Shown here: positions 46,545-56,258 of the stretch, piece after piece
Layout: the number at the start of each line of letters is the position of its first letter
Numbering within the stretch: the stretch's first letter is position 1
The notes under the pieces: generated by a model
What the model saw: only the letters and a program-made list of their open reading frames with translations
What the model was told of the DNA's origin: nothing
The model's database searches: none
Origin: Aquabacterium fontiphilum
GTDB lineage: Bacteria > Pseudomonadota > Gammaproteobacteria > Burkholderiales > Burkholderiaceae_C
Direction of reading: 5' to 3'
Length of the DNA: 64,000 bases
Assembly (NCBI RefSeq): GCF_009909205.1
Contig: NZ_JAAAPN010000004.1
Span: forward strand, 248,001 to 312,000
Translations under genes and position numbers: made by a program

Positions 46545-48278
46545 TCAGGCCTCCTGCTTGCGTGCAGCCAGGACCTGCGTGCGCAGCTCGCGCCGCAGGA
46601 TCTTGCCAATGGGGGTCTTGGGCAGGTCGTCGCGGAACACCACACGCGCCGGCATCTTGTAGCCCGTCAGCACGCCGCGGCAATGGGCCAGCAGCTCAGC
46701 CTCGGTCAGGTCGTCGTCCCGCTTGACCACATAGGCCCACACGGCCTCACCCGTCTTCTCGTCCGGCACGCCGATCACGGCCGCCTCCATCACCTTCTCG
46801 TGCGCCGTCAGCGCATCTTCGATTTCGTTGGGGTAGACATTGAAGCCCGACACCAGAATCATGTCCTTCTTGCGATCCACGATGGCGAAGGTGCCGTGCT
46901 CATCCATCACGGCCACGTCACCCGTGTACAGCCAGCCGTCGCGGATCACCTTGGCCGACTCCTCGGGCCGTTGCCAGTAGCCCTTCATCACCTGCGGCCC
47001 GCGCACGATCAGCTCGCCCGGTTGGCCCATGGGCACGTCGTGGCCGTCATCGTCGACCAGCCGCACCTCGGTCATCGGCGCCGGGATGCCGATGGTGTTG
47101 TGACGCCGCGCGCCTTCCAGCGGCTGAAAGCACACGACGGGTGACGATTCGGTCAGCCCATATCCCTCGACCAGCGGGCAGCCCACCATCTGCTCCCAAC
47201 GCTGCACCACGGCATGGTGCATGGCCGCGCCGCCGCCACCGGCCGCCTTGATGTGCTTGGGCGGATAGGCGTGGAACCACTCCTCGTTGAGCAGCGCGTT
47301 GTACAGCGTGTTGACACCGGTGAGCCACGTGATGCGGTAGTTCTCCATCGCCCGCTGCAGGTTCTGGATCGGCCGCGGGCTGGGCACCAGAATGTTGCGC
47401 GCGCCCATGCGGTACATGGACAGGAAGTTCACTGTGAACGCGAAGATGTGATACAGCGGCAACGCCGTCAACACCACCTCCGAGCCGCGGTCAATGTGGC
47501 TGCCCGACATGCCCAGCATCTGCTCCACATTCCACAGCAGATTGCCGTGGGTCAGCATGGCGCCCTTGGCCACGCCGGTGGTGCCGCCGGTGTACTGCAG
47601 CAGAGCCAGATCGTCGTGCGTGAGCGCATGCCAGTAGGGTTGCGCCGGCTTGGCCACCGCACGACCCAGGGCCAGCGCCTCTGGCAGGGCCACCCCCTTG
47701 ACACCATGCGCCGGTATCAGCCGATTCCAGTACTTCATCACCGCGTAGACGATCTGGCGCACCACCGGCGGGAAGAACTCGGGCACCCGAGTGAACACGA
47801 CGTGGCGGATGTCCGTCTGGGGCAGGATCTCGGCCAGCTTGTCGGCAAACATGTCGACGATGACGATGGCCTTGGCTCCGCTGTCGCGGAACTGGTGGGC
47901 CATCTCGGTGGCGGTGTACAGCGGGTTGGTGTTGACCGCCACGCAGCCGGCCTTGAGCACGCCCAGCAGCGCAACCGGATAGCTCAAACAGTTGGGCATC
48001 TGCAGCGCCACGCGGTCGCCTGCAGCGAGTCCGAGCACCCCGCGCAGGTAACGGGCGAACGCGTCGCTCATCTCGTCGACCTGGGCGTACGTCAGCGAAC
48101 CGTACATGCCATTGGGCATCACCGTGGTGAAGGCCGTCTGGCGGGCAAACTGGTTGGCCGCCTGGACCGCCATGGCGGCGATGCTGCCGTGAACCGGCGG
48201 TGGCAAATGCTCCGGGATCGACTGCCCATACTGCTGCTGCCAGGGCTTGAGATCGTAAGGAGAGGCGCTGGCGTTCAT
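46545..48278 (-). CDS. fadD: Long-chain fatty acid-CoA ligase
   Basis: Activates fatty acids with ATP and CoA. The 577-residue enzyme has the AMP-binding P-loop LLQYTGGTTGVAKGAMLTHG near residue 219, the adenylate motif GYGLTESSPVV near 362, and YTGDVAVMDEHGTFAIVDRKKD with the hinge near 449-470. The C-terminal catalytic Lys lies in KTPIGKILRRELR. Length and motifs fit FadD. The ATG at 48278 has AAGGA four bases upstream. It heads a two-gene unit with the BASS transporter. Confidence 0.93.
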   Translation of the reverse strand: MNASASPYDLKPWQQQYGQSIPEHLPPPVHGSIAAMAVQAANQFARQTAFTTVMPNGMYGSLTYAQVDEMSDAFARYLRGVLGLAAGDRVALQMPNCLSYPVALLGVLKAGCVAVNTNPLYTATEMAHQFRDSGAKAIVIVDMFADKLAEILPQTDIRHVVFTRVPEFFPPVVRQIVYAVMKYWNRLIPAHGVKGVALPEALALGRAVAKPAQPYWHALTHDDLALLQYTGGTTGVAKGAMLTHGNLLWNVEQMLGMSGSHIDRGSEVVLTALPLYHIFAFTVNFLSMYRMGARNILVPSPRPIQNLQRAMENYRITWLTGVNTLYNALLNEEWFHAYPPKHIKAAGGGGAAMHHAVVQRWEQMVGCPLVEGYGLTESSPVVCFQPLEGARRHNTIGIPAPMTEVRLVDDDGHDVPMGQPGELIVRGPQVMKGYWQRPEESAKVIRDGWLYTGDVAVMDEHGTFAIVDRKKDMILVSGFNVYPNEIEDALTAHEKVMEAAVIGVPDEKTGEAVWAYVVKRDDDLTEAELLAHCRGVLTGYKMPARVVFRDDLPKTPIGKILRRELRTQVLAARKQEA

Positions 48279-48360
48279 ACCGTCCTTCTATGGTGTGTTA
48301 GCCGGGCTCCCGTGGCCCACGACGGGGCCGCCCGTGGTTGACAAAATTCCTCAGTCTTGT

Positions 48361-48381
48361 CTGAAAACCCAAGTATTTCAG
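48361..48381. promoter_or_regulatory. Inverted repeat CTGAAA-N9-TTTCAG in the fadD/rpoH region
   Basis: CTGAAA (48361-48366) and TTTCAG (48376-48381) form a perfect dyad about 80 bases upstream of the fadD ATG. It may be a site for a fatty-acid-responsive repressor of fadD; no regulator gene is adjacent. Confidence 0.35.
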
Positions 48382-48466
48382 CGTAACGGTGATACGAAAC
48401 GCCTCCGATACGGGATAACCCGAACGGTGTATGCAAGATGCGCCAGTCAGGCGGAACTTTTCCGTC

Positions 48467-48493
48467 TTAGCACTCACCAAGCAGGAGTGCTAA
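48467..48493. promoter_or_regulatory. CIRCE element (HrcA operator) upstream of rpoH
   Basis: TTAGCACTC-N9-GAGTGCTAA is present without a mismatch. CIRCE is bound by the heat-shock repressor HrcA and normally precedes groESL or dnaK operons. Here it ends 38 bases before the rpoH ATG, placing the sigma-32 gene under HrcA. Confidence 0.92.
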
Positions 48494-48531
48494 TATCAGC
48501 CGGAGAGGATCCCGGAACCAAGGAGGCCCTG

Positions 48532-49476
48532 ATGACCCTGACCACTGCCCTTGTCGCACGCGACCCCTGGAGTGTGGTGCCCTCGCTGGGCAATCTGGAC
48601 GCGTACATCCGCGCGGTTCAGGCCATCCCGCTGCTCGAAGCCGACGAAGAGCAACGCCTGGCGCGTCGTCTGCGCGACGAGCAGGACGTGCAGGCCGCCT
48701 CCCGGTTGGTGTTGTCGCACCTGCGCCTGGTCGTCTCGATCACACGCCAGTATCTGGGTTATGGGCTGTCGCAGAGCGATCTGATCCAGGAAGGCAACGT
48801 TGGCCTGATGAAGGCAGTCAAGCGCTTCGACCCGGATCAGGGCGTGCGCCTGGTCAGCTACGCCGTGCACTGGATCAAGGCCGAGATTCACGAATACATC
48901 CTGCGCAACTGGCGCATGGTCAAGGTGGCCACCACCAAGGCCCAGCGCAAGCTGTTCTTCAACCTGCGCTCGCTCAAGCACAGCTTCAAGGGGGAGGCAG
49001 ACGACGCCCATGTCGGCCGCGCCGCTTTCTCGGAAGCCGAGGTGCACCGCGTCGCGCAGGAACTCGACGTGCGGCCGGAAGACGTGGTCGAGATGGAGAT
49101 GCGTTTGGCTGGTGCCGACGTGGCCCTCGAAGCCCCCGCCGACGACGATGGTGAGGGCCCGGCGGCTCCGGCAGCCTACCTGGCCGACGACGCCCATGAG
49201 CCCACCCGCATGATTGACGCCCGCCACCGCGACTGGTTGGCCAGCGACGGCATCCGCCACGCGCTGAGCACGCTGGACGACCGCAGCCGCCGCATCGTTG
49301 AAACGCGCTGGCTCAGCGTCAACGACGACGGATCAGGTGGCCTGACGCTGCACGACCTGGCCGCCGAATACGGCGTCAGCGCCGAGCGCATCCGCCAGAT
49401 CGAAACGGCGGCGATGAAGAAGATGCGCAAGGCCCTGAGCGAGGCCGCCCGCCTGGGCGAGCCGATCGAGGCCTGA
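48532..49476 (+). CDS. rpoH: RNA polymerase heat-shock sigma factor sigma-32
   Basis: Directs RNA polymerase to heat-shock promoters. The 314-residue protein has region 2 (SQSDLIQEGNVGLMKAVKRF; then VSYAVHWIKAEIHEYILRNW), the RpoH box QRKLFFNLR that marks sigma-32, and region 4.2 (LHDLAAEYGVSAERIRQIE). A Gly/Ala/Asp-rich insert near residues 185-215 lengthens the link between regions 3 and 4. AGGAGG precedes the ATG at 48532; the open frame upstream runs through the CIRCE element and is not coding. Confidence 0.95.
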   Translation: MTLTTALVARDPWSVVPSLGNLDAYIRAVQAIPLLEADEEQRLARRLRDEQDVQAASRLVLSHLRLVVSITRQYLGYGLSQSDLIQEGNVGLMKAVKRFDPDQGVRLVSYAVHWIKAEIHEYILRNWRMVKVATTKAQRKLFFNLRSLKHSFKGEADDAHVGRAAFSEAEVHRVAQELDVRPEDVVEMEMRLAGADVALEAPADDDGEGPAAPAAYLADDAHEPTRMIDARHRDWLASDGIRHALSTLDDRSRRIVETRWLSVNDDGSGGLTLHDLAAEYGVSAERIRQIETAAMKKMRKALSEAARLGEPIEA

Positions 49477-49510
49477 GCTTGAGGCCTAGGCGGCCACGAC
49501 GCCCGTTGTT

Positions 49511-50155
49511 TCAGCCCTGGGCTGTGGGCAACCAGCCCTGCGCCGCCAGAGCCTGCTGACATTGCCCCGCGTCGGTGAACAACACGGCCCGCCACCCCAG
49601 TGCGCGGGCCGTTTCAATGTTGCGCGGGTGGTCGTCGACGAACACGGTGCGCGCCGGATTCAGGCCCAGGCGCTGCGCGGTGGTGTGAAAGATGTCCGCA
49701 TTGGGTTTGACCTGCCCTACCTCGCACGAGAACACCCCGCCGCGAAACCGCTGCAGGAAGCCGTGGTGAGCGACCAGATGGTCGCGATACGGCGCCGGCA
49801 TGTTCGACAGAAAGTACAGCGGCACGCCCTGCTCGGACAGTTCTTCCAGCCAGCCCACGGTGGGCTGGACCGGGGCGAGGTGGGGCGGAATGGCCGCCAT
49901 CAGCGCATGCACGTCGGCCTCGGCCAGGCCAGTGCGCGCCGCGATGCGCCGCCCGACCTCGTCGGCTGGCAGCGCGCCACGGTCGAACTCCGACCACTCG
50001 CTGCCCGGTACAAACGACTGAAACACCGCCTGCGCCAGTGACAGCGCCTGCGCGTCGTCGCGCGCCAGGTGCGGCCAGACGGTCTGGATCAGGCGAGCGG
50101 GCTGCCAGTTGAACAGCACACCGCCGAAATCGAAGAGCACGGCCTCGGTGGTCAT
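49511..50155 (-). CDS. HAD-IA family hydrolase (YihX-like)
   Basis: A 214-residue phosphatase-type protein. Motif I is FDFGGVLFNW with the nucleophile Asp but Gly where most HAD phosphatases have the second Asp, as in the YihX glucose-1-phosphatase group. Motif II is YFLSNMPA, motif III the Lys in EVGQVKPNADIF, and motif IV TVFVDDHPRNIETA. It overlaps pgi by four bases (ATGA) at the end of a tal-pgi unit, so a sugar phosphate is a reasonable substrate guess. Confidence 0.85.
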   Translation of the reverse strand: MTTEAVLFDFGGVLFNWQPARLIQTVWPHLARDDAQALSLAQAVFQSFVPGSEWSEFDRGALPADEVGRRIAARTGLAEADVHALMAAIPPHLAPVQPTVGWLEELSEQGVPLYFLSNMPAPYRDHLVAHHGFLQRFRGGVFSCEVGQVKPNADIFHTTAQRLGLNPARTVFVDDHPRNIETARALGWRAVLFTDAGQCQQALAAQGWLPTAQG

Positions 50156-51804
50156 CGGGCCGCCCCGCGCAAGCGCGTGATCATGGCCGCGGTGGCCGGA
50201 TCCAGCTCGCAGACGTCGCCATCAACCAGCCGCGGCAGCAGCTCTTTGCACATGGCCTTGCCCAGCTCCACGCCCCACTGGTCAAACGAGTTGATGCCCC
50301 ACAGCGCCCCGCTGACAAAGGTGCGGTGCTCGTACAGGGCGATCAGCGCGCCCAGCGAACGCGGGCTGACCGTGTCCATGAGCAGCGTCAGGCTGGGCCG
50401 GTTGCCCGAGAACGTGCGGTGGCGGGCGATCACGTCGGCTGCCACATCGGGCGCCGCAGTGGGCGCCTGCTCCTGCAATGCCTGCTCGGTGGTCTTGCCC
50501 CACATCAGCGCCTGGGCCTGGGCCAGGCCGTTGGCCAGCAGCTTGAGGTGCTGCTCATCGAGCAGCGCCTTCATCTGAGGCGACAGCGCGGCCGCGTGGC
50601 GGTAGGAGGGCTGGCGCACCAGGATGAACTCCACGGGGATCACGTCCGAGCCCTGGTGCAGCATCTGGAAAAAGGCGTGCTGGCCGTTCGTGCCGGGCTC
50701 TCCCCAGACGACATCGCTGGTGGCATAAGGCAAGGGGGCCCCGGCCATGTCGACCGACTTGCCGTTGCTTTCCATGACCAGTTGCTGCAGGTAGGCCGGC
50801 AGGCGGCGCAGCCCGTGGTCATACGGACTCACGCAGCGGCTGGTGTAGTGCAGGCCATTGCGGTACCAGACATCGAGCAGGCCGAGCACCATGGGCAGGT
50901 TGGCCGGCACGGGCGCCTCGGCAAAGTGGCGGTCCATCGCGTGGGCACCGGCCAGCAGGGCCTGGAACTGCGCGCTGCCCAGCGCCAGTGCCACCGGCAG
51001 CCCGATGGCCGACCACAGCGAGAAGCGCCCGCCCACCCAGTCCCAGAAGCCAAAGGTGGTGTCGATGCCGAACTCGGCCGCTGCCGAGACATTCGTCGTG
51101 GTGGCCACGAAATGGCGGGCAATGTCGCGGCCGCCCTGCTCCACGAACCACTGGCGTGCCGCATGGGCGTTGGCCATGGTCTCTTGCGTCGTGAACGTCT
51201 TGGACGCAATGATGAACAGCGTGTGGTCGGGATGCACCCGGCGCAGCACCGAGGCCAGATCCTGTCCGTCGACATTGGAGACGAAGTGGAAGTTCAGCCC
51301 CGGATGCACGAAGGCATCCAGCGCCGAGACCACCATCTGCGGCCCGAGATCCGAGCCGCCAATGCCGATGTTGACCACGTCGCGGATGTCGCCCGCTGCA
51401 GCACCGCCCGCCCGCGCGCGGATGCCGTCGGCAAAGGCCAGCAGGCGGTCGAGCACGGCGTGCACCTCGTCGCCGTGGGGGCCGGCGCCACGCGGCGCGC
51501 GCAGGGCCGTGTGCAGCACCTGGCGCCCTTCGGTCCGGTTGATGGGCGCCCCGTCGAGCATGGCGTCGCGCTGCGCGGTCAGGCCACACTCGGTGGCCAG
51601 GTCCATCAGGTGGCGCCAGGTGGCGAGATCCCAGTGGCAGCGCGACAGATCGGCCCAGAGTTCGGGGGCTGCCATGCCGAGCCGGCTGACACGCTCGGGG
51701 TCGTCTGCAAACAGCGCGCGCAGATCCAGGGTGGGGCCGTGCGCATGGGCGTGGCCCATCAGGGCTTGCCACGCCACGGTCTGGTCACATCGCGGATGGG
51801 CCAT
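50152..51804 (-). CDS. pgi: Glucose-6-phosphate isomerase
   Basis: Interconverts glucose-6-phosphate and fructose-6-phosphate. The 550-residue protein carries the signatures VNIGIGGSDLGPQMV near residue 144, DWVGGRFSLWSAIGLPV near 258 and GSDVIPVEFILV near 394, with the catalytic Glu in EPGTNGQHAFFQ and Lys near the C-terminus. It starts 12 bases after tal and overlaps the HAD gene. Confidence 0.95.
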   Translation of the reverse strand: MAHPRCDQTVAWQALMGHAHAHGPTLDLRALFADDPERVSRLGMAAPELWADLSRCHWDLATWRHLMDLATECGLTAQRDAMLDGAPINRTEGRQVLHTALRAPRGAGPHGDEVHAVLDRLLAFADGIRARAGGAAAGDIRDVVNIGIGGSDLGPQMVVSALDAFVHPGLNFHFVSNVDGQDLASVLRRVHPDHTLFIIASKTFTTQETMANAHAARQWFVEQGGRDIARHFVATTTNVSAAAEFGIDTTFGFWDWVGGRFSLWSAIGLPVALALGSAQFQALLAGAHAMDRHFAEAPVPANLPMVLGLLDVWYRNGLHYTSRCVSPYDHGLRRLPAYLQQLVMESNGKSVDMAGAPLPYATSDVVWGEPGTNGQHAFFQMLHQGSDVIPVEFILVRQPSYRHAAALSPQMKALLDEQHLKLLANGLAQAQALMWGKTTEQALQEQAPTAAPDVAADVIARHRTFSGNRPSLTLLMDTVSPRSLGALIALYEHRTFVSGALWGINSFDQWGVELGKAMCKELLPRLVDGDVCELDPATAAMITRLRGAAR

Positions 51805-51816
51805 GTCGCGGCCCTC

Positions 51817-52764
51817 TCAGCGTTGCGCGTCGATCAGCGCATCAAGCTTGACCGCATCGGCGGCAAACAGCCGGATGCCCTCGGCCAGTTTCTCGGTGGC
51901 CATGGCGTCCTCGTTGAGCTGGTAGCGGAAGGCCGCCTCGCTCAGCGGGGCCTCCGCCGGCTGCACGCTGGCCGGCGGCGTCAGACGACGCGCCACCGGC
52001 CCGTCCGCCTGCTGGAGCTGCGCCAGCAGGTCGGGGCTGATGGTCAGCAGGTCGCAGCCAGCCAGCGCCACGATCTGACCGACGTTGCGGAAGCTCGCCC
52101 CCATCACCTCGGTGCGCACACCGTGCTGCTTGTAGTAGTCGTAGATGCGGGCGACCGAGCGCACGCCGGGATCATTCTCGCCGGCGTTGGCCGCCTCGTC
52201 CCAGGCGGCGCCGGCGCTCTTCTTGTACCAGTCGTAGATGCGGCCCACGAAGGGCGAGATCAGGCGCACGCCGGCATCGGCGCAGGCACGTGCCTGCGCG
52301 AACGCGAACAGCAGCGTCAGGTTGCAGTGAATGCCTTCGGCTTCCAGCACGCGGGCGGCCTGGATGCCCTCCCACGTGGCGGCCACCTTGATCAGCACGC
52401 GCTCGCGGGGCACACCGGCATCGGCGTACAGCCCCATCAGCCCCCGCGCGCGGGCGATGGTGGCGGCCGTGTCAAAACTCAGGCGGGCATCGACCTCGGT
52501 CGACACACGGCCGGGGATGACCTTGAGGATCTCGCAGCCAAAGCGCACCAGCACCTGGTCGACGATGGCCGGCAGGCTGGCCTGGCGGTGGGCCGCCACG
52601 GTTTCGGCCAGCAAGGGCGCGTACTCGGGCTTCTGCACCGCCTTCAGGATGAGGGAGGGGTTGGTGGTGGCGTCCTGAGGGGCGAACTGCGCGAGCTGAC
52701 GGAAATCGCCGGTATCGGCCACCACGGTGGTGACCGCCTTGAGTTGTTCGAGTTGAGTAGCCAT
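51817..52764 (-). CDS. tal: Transaldolase
   Basis: Pentose phosphate pathway enzyme, 315 residues. The Schiff-base Lys is in [16 protein letters not shown] near residue 129; [12 protein letters not shown] near residue 31 and [20 protein letters not shown] near 153 are family signatures. The ATG at 52764 is the conserved start; the frame stays open upstream through the zwf gene by chance. It heads tal-pgi-HAD and is divergent from zwf across 117 bases, where TTTG-ATGA-CAAA is the only notable dyad. Confidence 0.95.
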   Translation of the reverse strand: MATQLEQLKAVTTVVADTGDFRQLAQFAPQDATTNPSLILKAVQKPEYAPLLAETVAAHRQASLPAIVDQVLVRFGCEILKVIPGRVSTEVDARLSFDTAATIARARGLMGLYADAGVPRERVLIKVAATWEGIQAARVLEAEGIHCNLTLLFAFAQARACADAGVRLISPFVGRIYDWYKKSAGAAWDEAANAGENDPGVRSVARIYDYYKQHGVRTEVMGASFRNVGQIVALAGCDLLTISPDLLAQLQQADGPVARRLTPPASVQPAEAPLSEAAFRYQLNEDAMATEKLAEGIRLFAADAVKLDALIDAQR

Positions 52765-52881
52765 GAGGGGCAGCCTGCCTTGCCGCTGGAATTGATTTAT
52801 CGTTCCCTTCATTCTGTCTCGATTTTGATGACAAAGTTGCGCCTCCCCCTCAATGGGCGCGGCGGACGGCGTCCAGCACAC

Positions 52882-54342
52882 ATGTCCTTCGATCTCGTCC
52901 TCTTCGGCGGCACAGGCGACCTGACCTGGCGCAAGCTCATGCCATCGCTCTTCCAGGCATGGCGTCACGGCACCCTGCCGCCAGGCGGCCGCATTCTGGC
53001 GGTGGCCCGAGACACGCTGGACGACGAGGCCTACCGGGCCTGGCTGTACGAGCGCCTGCAAGAGGTCGAAGAGGCCAAGCGCCCCAGCCCCGAGGCCTTT
53101 GCCGCCTTCTCGCAGCAGGTGCATTACCTGCGCATGGACCTGTCGCGCGCCGAAGACTACGGGCTGCTGCAGCAATGGCTGTGCCGGGGGGATGCGGCCA
53201 CCGTGGTGTTCTACCTCGCCACCGGGCCGCAGTTGTTCCCTGTGGTCTGCGAGCGCCTGGGCGCAGCGGGCCTGAACCGACCGCACATGCGCATCGTGCT
53301 TGAAAAGCCGCTGGGCCACGACCTGGCCTCGGCCCAGGCGATCAACCGCGCCGTGCGCAGCGTGTTCACCGAGGCGCAGGCGCTGCGCATCGACCACTAC
53401 CTGGGCAAGCCCTCGGTGCAGAACCTCATGGCCCTGCGCTTCGGCAACGTGCTGTTCGAGCCGCTGTGGCGGCGCGAAAGCATTGCCAACATCCAGATCA
53501 CGCTGGCCGAGGGCATCGGCGTGGGCACGCGGGGCGACTTCTATGACCGCACCGGCGCGCTGCGCGACATGATCCAGAACCACGCGCTGCAGCTGCTGAC
53601 GATGCTCGCGATGGAGCCGCCCTCATCGGCCGATGCCGACGCGATCCGCGACGAAAAACTCAAGGTGCTGCGCTCGCTGCGGCCCTTTGATGCGGCCAGC
53701 GTGGCACGCGATGTGGTGCGGGGGCAGTACCGCGCTGGCATGGTGGGCGGCCAGTCGGTGCCGGGCTATCTGGATGAAGCCAAGGTGCCGGCCGACAGCC
53801 GCACAGAGACCTTTGTGGCGCTGCGCTGCGAGGTGCAGAACTGGCGCTGGGCGGGCGTGCCCTTCTATCTGCGCACGGGCAAGCGGCTGGCGCAGCGCCA
53901 TGCCGAGATTGTCGTGAACTTCCGGCCGCTACCGCACGCGATCTTTCCGGGGCGGCACCAACCCAACCGGCTGGTGATCCGGCTGCAGCCGGACGATGGG
54001 CTGCAGCTGCACCTGATGGCCTCGAAGGGCGCAGCCCATGCCGGCCAGCACCAGCACGAGGCCCTGTCACCCGTTTCGCTCGACCTGGATTTCGACCGGG
54101 CTTTCCCGGCCGAGCGTGTGGGGGCCTACGAGCGCATGCTGCTGGACGCGCTGGCCGGCCGGCTCAACCTGTTCGTGCGCTCGGACGAGCAGGAGCAGGC
54201 CTGGCGCTGGGTGGAACCGATTCTGGACGCCTGGTCGCAAGACGATCAAGGCCCACGTCCCTATGCGGCTGGCAGCTGGGGGCCCGCGGCGGCCACGGCA
54301 TTGGTAGCACGGGAGGGCTTCAGCTGGCCCGAGGAGCAGTGA
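52882..54342 (+). CDS. zwf: Glucose-6-phosphate 1-dehydrogenase
   Basis: First step of the oxidative pentose phosphate and Entner-Doudoroff routes, making NADPH. The 486-residue protein has the cofactor motif [17 protein letters not shown] at its start, [11 protein letters not shown] near residue 139, and the active site [13 protein letters not shown] near residue 170 with catalytic His downstream. The ATG at 52882 fits the family start. It is divergent from tal. Confidence 0.95.
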   Translation: MSFDLVLFGGTGDLTWRKLMPSLFQAWRHGTLPPGGRILAVARDTLDDEAYRAWLYERLQEVEEAKRPSPEAFAAFSQQVHYLRMDLSRAEDYGLLQQWLCRGDAATVVFYLATGPQLFPVVCERLGAAGLNRPHMRIVLEKPLGHDLASAQAINRAVRSVFTEAQALRIDHYLGKPSVQNLMALRFGNVLFEPLWRRESIANIQITLAEGIGVGTRGDFYDRTGALRDMIQNHALQLLTMLAMEPPSSADADAIRDEKLKVLRSLRPFDAASVARDVVRGQYRAGMVGGQSVPGYLDEAKVPADSRTETFVALRCEVQNWRWAGVPFYLRTGKRLAQRHAEIVVNFRPLPHAIFPGRHQPNRLVIRLQPDDGLQLHLMASKGAAHAGQHQHEALSPVSLDLDFDRAFPAERVGAYERMLLDALAGRLNLFVRSDEQEQAWRWVEPILDAWSQDDQGPRPYAAGSWGPAAATALVAREGFSWPEEQ

Positions 54343-54388
54343 GGCAAGCGCTCTGCCTTTCAGACGCACCGAGCGCCCGGCTCGCGCC

Positions 54389-54676
54389 TCATGCCGATTG
54401 CAACAACCCGTCGACGCCGTACAGGCGGGCCAGCTCACTGAGGCGGGGCGGCAACGACTGCACGGCAAAGGCCCGGCCCCGGGCCCGCGCCATCCGCTGA
54501 CACTCCAGCAGCACCGCCAGCGCGCTGGAGTCGAACTGTCTCAGGGCTGAGCCATCGACCGTCAGCATGACACCAGTGGTCTCGCTGGCCGAGGCGGCCT
54601 GTTCCAGCGTCTGCTTGAAGAGGTCCAACACATGCGGTACCTCTGCATGCGTGATCACGGCGGGCAGCAGCAGCAT
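54389..54676 (-). CDS. mlaB: STAS-domain protein MlaB
   Basis: A 95-residue cytosolic STAS protein that stabilises the MlaF ATPase in the MlaFEDB complex. DGSALRQFDSSALAVLLE contains the conserved loop with Ser at the start of helix 2. It is the last gene of mlaFEDACB, two bases after mlaC. Its convergent neighbour is zwf. Confidence 0.82.
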   Translation of the reverse strand: MLLLPAVITHAEVPHVLDLFKQTLEQAASASETTGVMLTVDGSALRQFDSSALAVLLECQRMARARGRAFAVQSLPPRLSELARLYGVDGLLQSA

Positions 54677-54677
54677 G

Positions 54678-55358
54678 TCAGCCTGCCTTGCGGGCAGCCA
54701 GTTGTTTGTTGCGCTCGACCAGCTTGGCGATCAGGCCATCGATGCCCGAGGCATTGACCTCTTGCGCGAAGCTGCTCTGGTAGGTCTGAACCAGCCAGGC
54801 GCCCAGCACGTTGACGTCATAGATCTTCCAGCTGTCGCCCGAGCGCTCCAGGCGGTAGTCGATCTGGATGGGCTCACCCTGGCCGCGCACCAGCGTGCGC
54901 ACCACGACCTCGGTGTCGTCGGCGCGCGCTCGCACGGGGCGGTACTCGACCGTCTGGTCCTTGATCTGCGATGCAGCACCGGCGTACGTGTGCAGCAACA
55001 GGGTCTTGAACTCCTGTTGCAGGCGCTGGCGCTGCTCAGGCGTGGCCTGACGCCAGCCGCGGCCCACGGCTGAAGCCGTCATGCGCTGGAAGTTGACGTA
55101 GGGCATGATCTTCGTGTCGACCAGCTGGGTCAGCTTGCGCAGGTCGCCCGACTGGATGCCCGGATCACTCTTGACCGAGGCGAATACGTCGGCCGTGATG
55201 ACCTTGATGAAGGTTTCGGGCTCCTGCATGCGCGCCGCGGCGGCGGGGCTGGCCGAGGCGGCAGTCTGCGCAGCAGCCGGCACCGCAGCCAGGGCTCCTA
55301 CGGCAAGGGCGGCGGCGGCCACCGCAGAGCGAACGGAGAGGGCGGCAATGTGAGACAT
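54678..55358 (-). CDS. mlaC: Periplasmic phospholipid-binding protein MlaC
   Basis: Shuttles phospholipid across the periplasm between MlaA and MlaFEDB. The 226-residue protein has a signal peptide ending near AVPAAAQ, then the MlaC/Ttg2D fold: MPYVNFQRMTASAVGRGWRQ, FKTLLLHTYAGAASQIKDQT and WKIYDVNVLGAWLVQTYQSS. The ATG at 55358 is preferred to 55364 by its distance from AAAGGA. Confidence 0.92.
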   Translation of the reverse strand: MSHIAALSVRSAVAAAALAVGALAAVPAAAQTAASASPAAAARMQEPETFIKVITADVFASVKSDPGIQSGDLRKLTQLVDTKIMPYVNFQRMTASAVGRGWRQATPEQRQRLQQEFKTLLLHTYAGAASQIKDQTVEYRPVRARADDTEVVVRTLVRGQGEPIQIDYRLERSGDSWKIYDVNVLGAWLVQTYQSSFAQEVNASGIDGLIAKLVERNKQLAARKAG

Positions 55359-55445
55359 GGTCATCCTTTCTTGCGGTTCACGGATACAACGTGTCGCCAC
55401 CCCACGGGGTCGACGCACGCGTGCGCAAACGCTTGTAAAGCTTCT

Positions 55446-56258
55446 TCAGGGTGTGGCGGACGGCGCGCTGCCAGCAGGCTCCGGCGCGTCGATCTCTTCT
55501 GGATCGTCCCGCCAGTCCTCATCCATCGGTTCATCGGGCGGATTGCCCTCGTAGATCAGGTTCTGACGCCTTTGCAGGTAGGCAGCGCGCATGAAGCTGT
55601 ACTTGTCGAGCGCCACATCGTCCAGCAAATTCGATGCCCCCAGGTAGCGCGCACGGATGTCCACGACCTCCAACGCCTTGACGGCCATGGCCACACCGGG
55701 CTCAGTGGCAAGGCCGGATGCCGAGAAGTACATGTCGCCCGGGATTCCGACCGAATCCCGCAGCGTGGAAGGCCCCAACAGCGGCCACACGATGTAGGCG
55801 CCCGGTTTGACGCCCCACACCCCCAGCGTCTGACCGAAATCCTCATTGGGCTTGTCGATCTGCATGGGTGTGGCCAGATCGATTAACCCACCCAGGCCGA
55901 GCGTGGTGTTGATGCTGACACGCATGATGCCCATCGCGCCGTCCTTCAGGCGCCCCTGAAGGAACAGGTTGATGGTCGACCAGATGTCGCGCAGGTTGCC
56001 GAAGAAATTGCCGACGCCGGTGCGTACAGGCTGGGGCGTGACATCGCGGTAGCCCTTGGCCACCGGGCGCACGACATGCGCATCCACAGATTCATTGAAC
56101 GAGAAGACCTGCCGGTTCCAACCCTCGAGCGGATCGGGCCGCTGCGGCGTGGCGCAGCCTGCGACCACCAACACCACACCGACCAGTGCGGCGGCACGGA
56201 CTGTCCTGACTGGACGGGCCGCTCGCACTGCCCACTCACTCGGAGACATGCCGCTCAT
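55446..56258 (-). CDS. mlaA: Outer-membrane lipoprotein MlaA (VacJ)
   Basis: Removes misplaced phospholipids from the outer leaflet. The 270-residue lipoprotein has lipobox VVAGC near residue 34, then the family core RPDPLEGWNRQVFSFNESVD, NFFGNLRDIWSTINLFLQG, DFGQTLGVWGVKPGAYIVWP and LGPSTLRDSVG. A Pro/Asp-rich tail extends the C-terminus. It overlaps mlaD by ATGA. Confidence 0.94.
   Translation of the reverse strand: MSGMSPSEWAVRAARPVRTVRAAALVGVVLVVAGCATPQRPDPLEGWNRQVFSFNESVDAHVVRPVAKGYRDVTPQPVRTGVGNFFGNLRDIWSTINLFLQGRLKDGAMGIMRVSINTTLGLGGLIDLATPMQIDKPNEDFGQTLGVWGVKPGAYIVWPLLGPSTLRDSVGIPGDMYFSASGLATEPGVAMAVKALEVVDIRARYLGASNLLDDVALDKYSFMRAAYLQRRQNLIYEGNPPDEPMDEDWRDDPEEIDAPEPAGSAPSATP

Noticed and set aside
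48338-48366. TTGACA at 48338 as rpoH promoter
   Set aside because: The hexamer 17 bases downstream, CTGAAA, is a poor -10 and part of another dyad.
50326-54342. A 4-kb plus-strand open frame running antisense through pgi and tal into zwf
   Set aside because: Only the last 486 codons (from 52882) are zwf; the rest is Arg/His/Gln-rich nonsense antisense to well-conserved enzymes, an effect of high GC.
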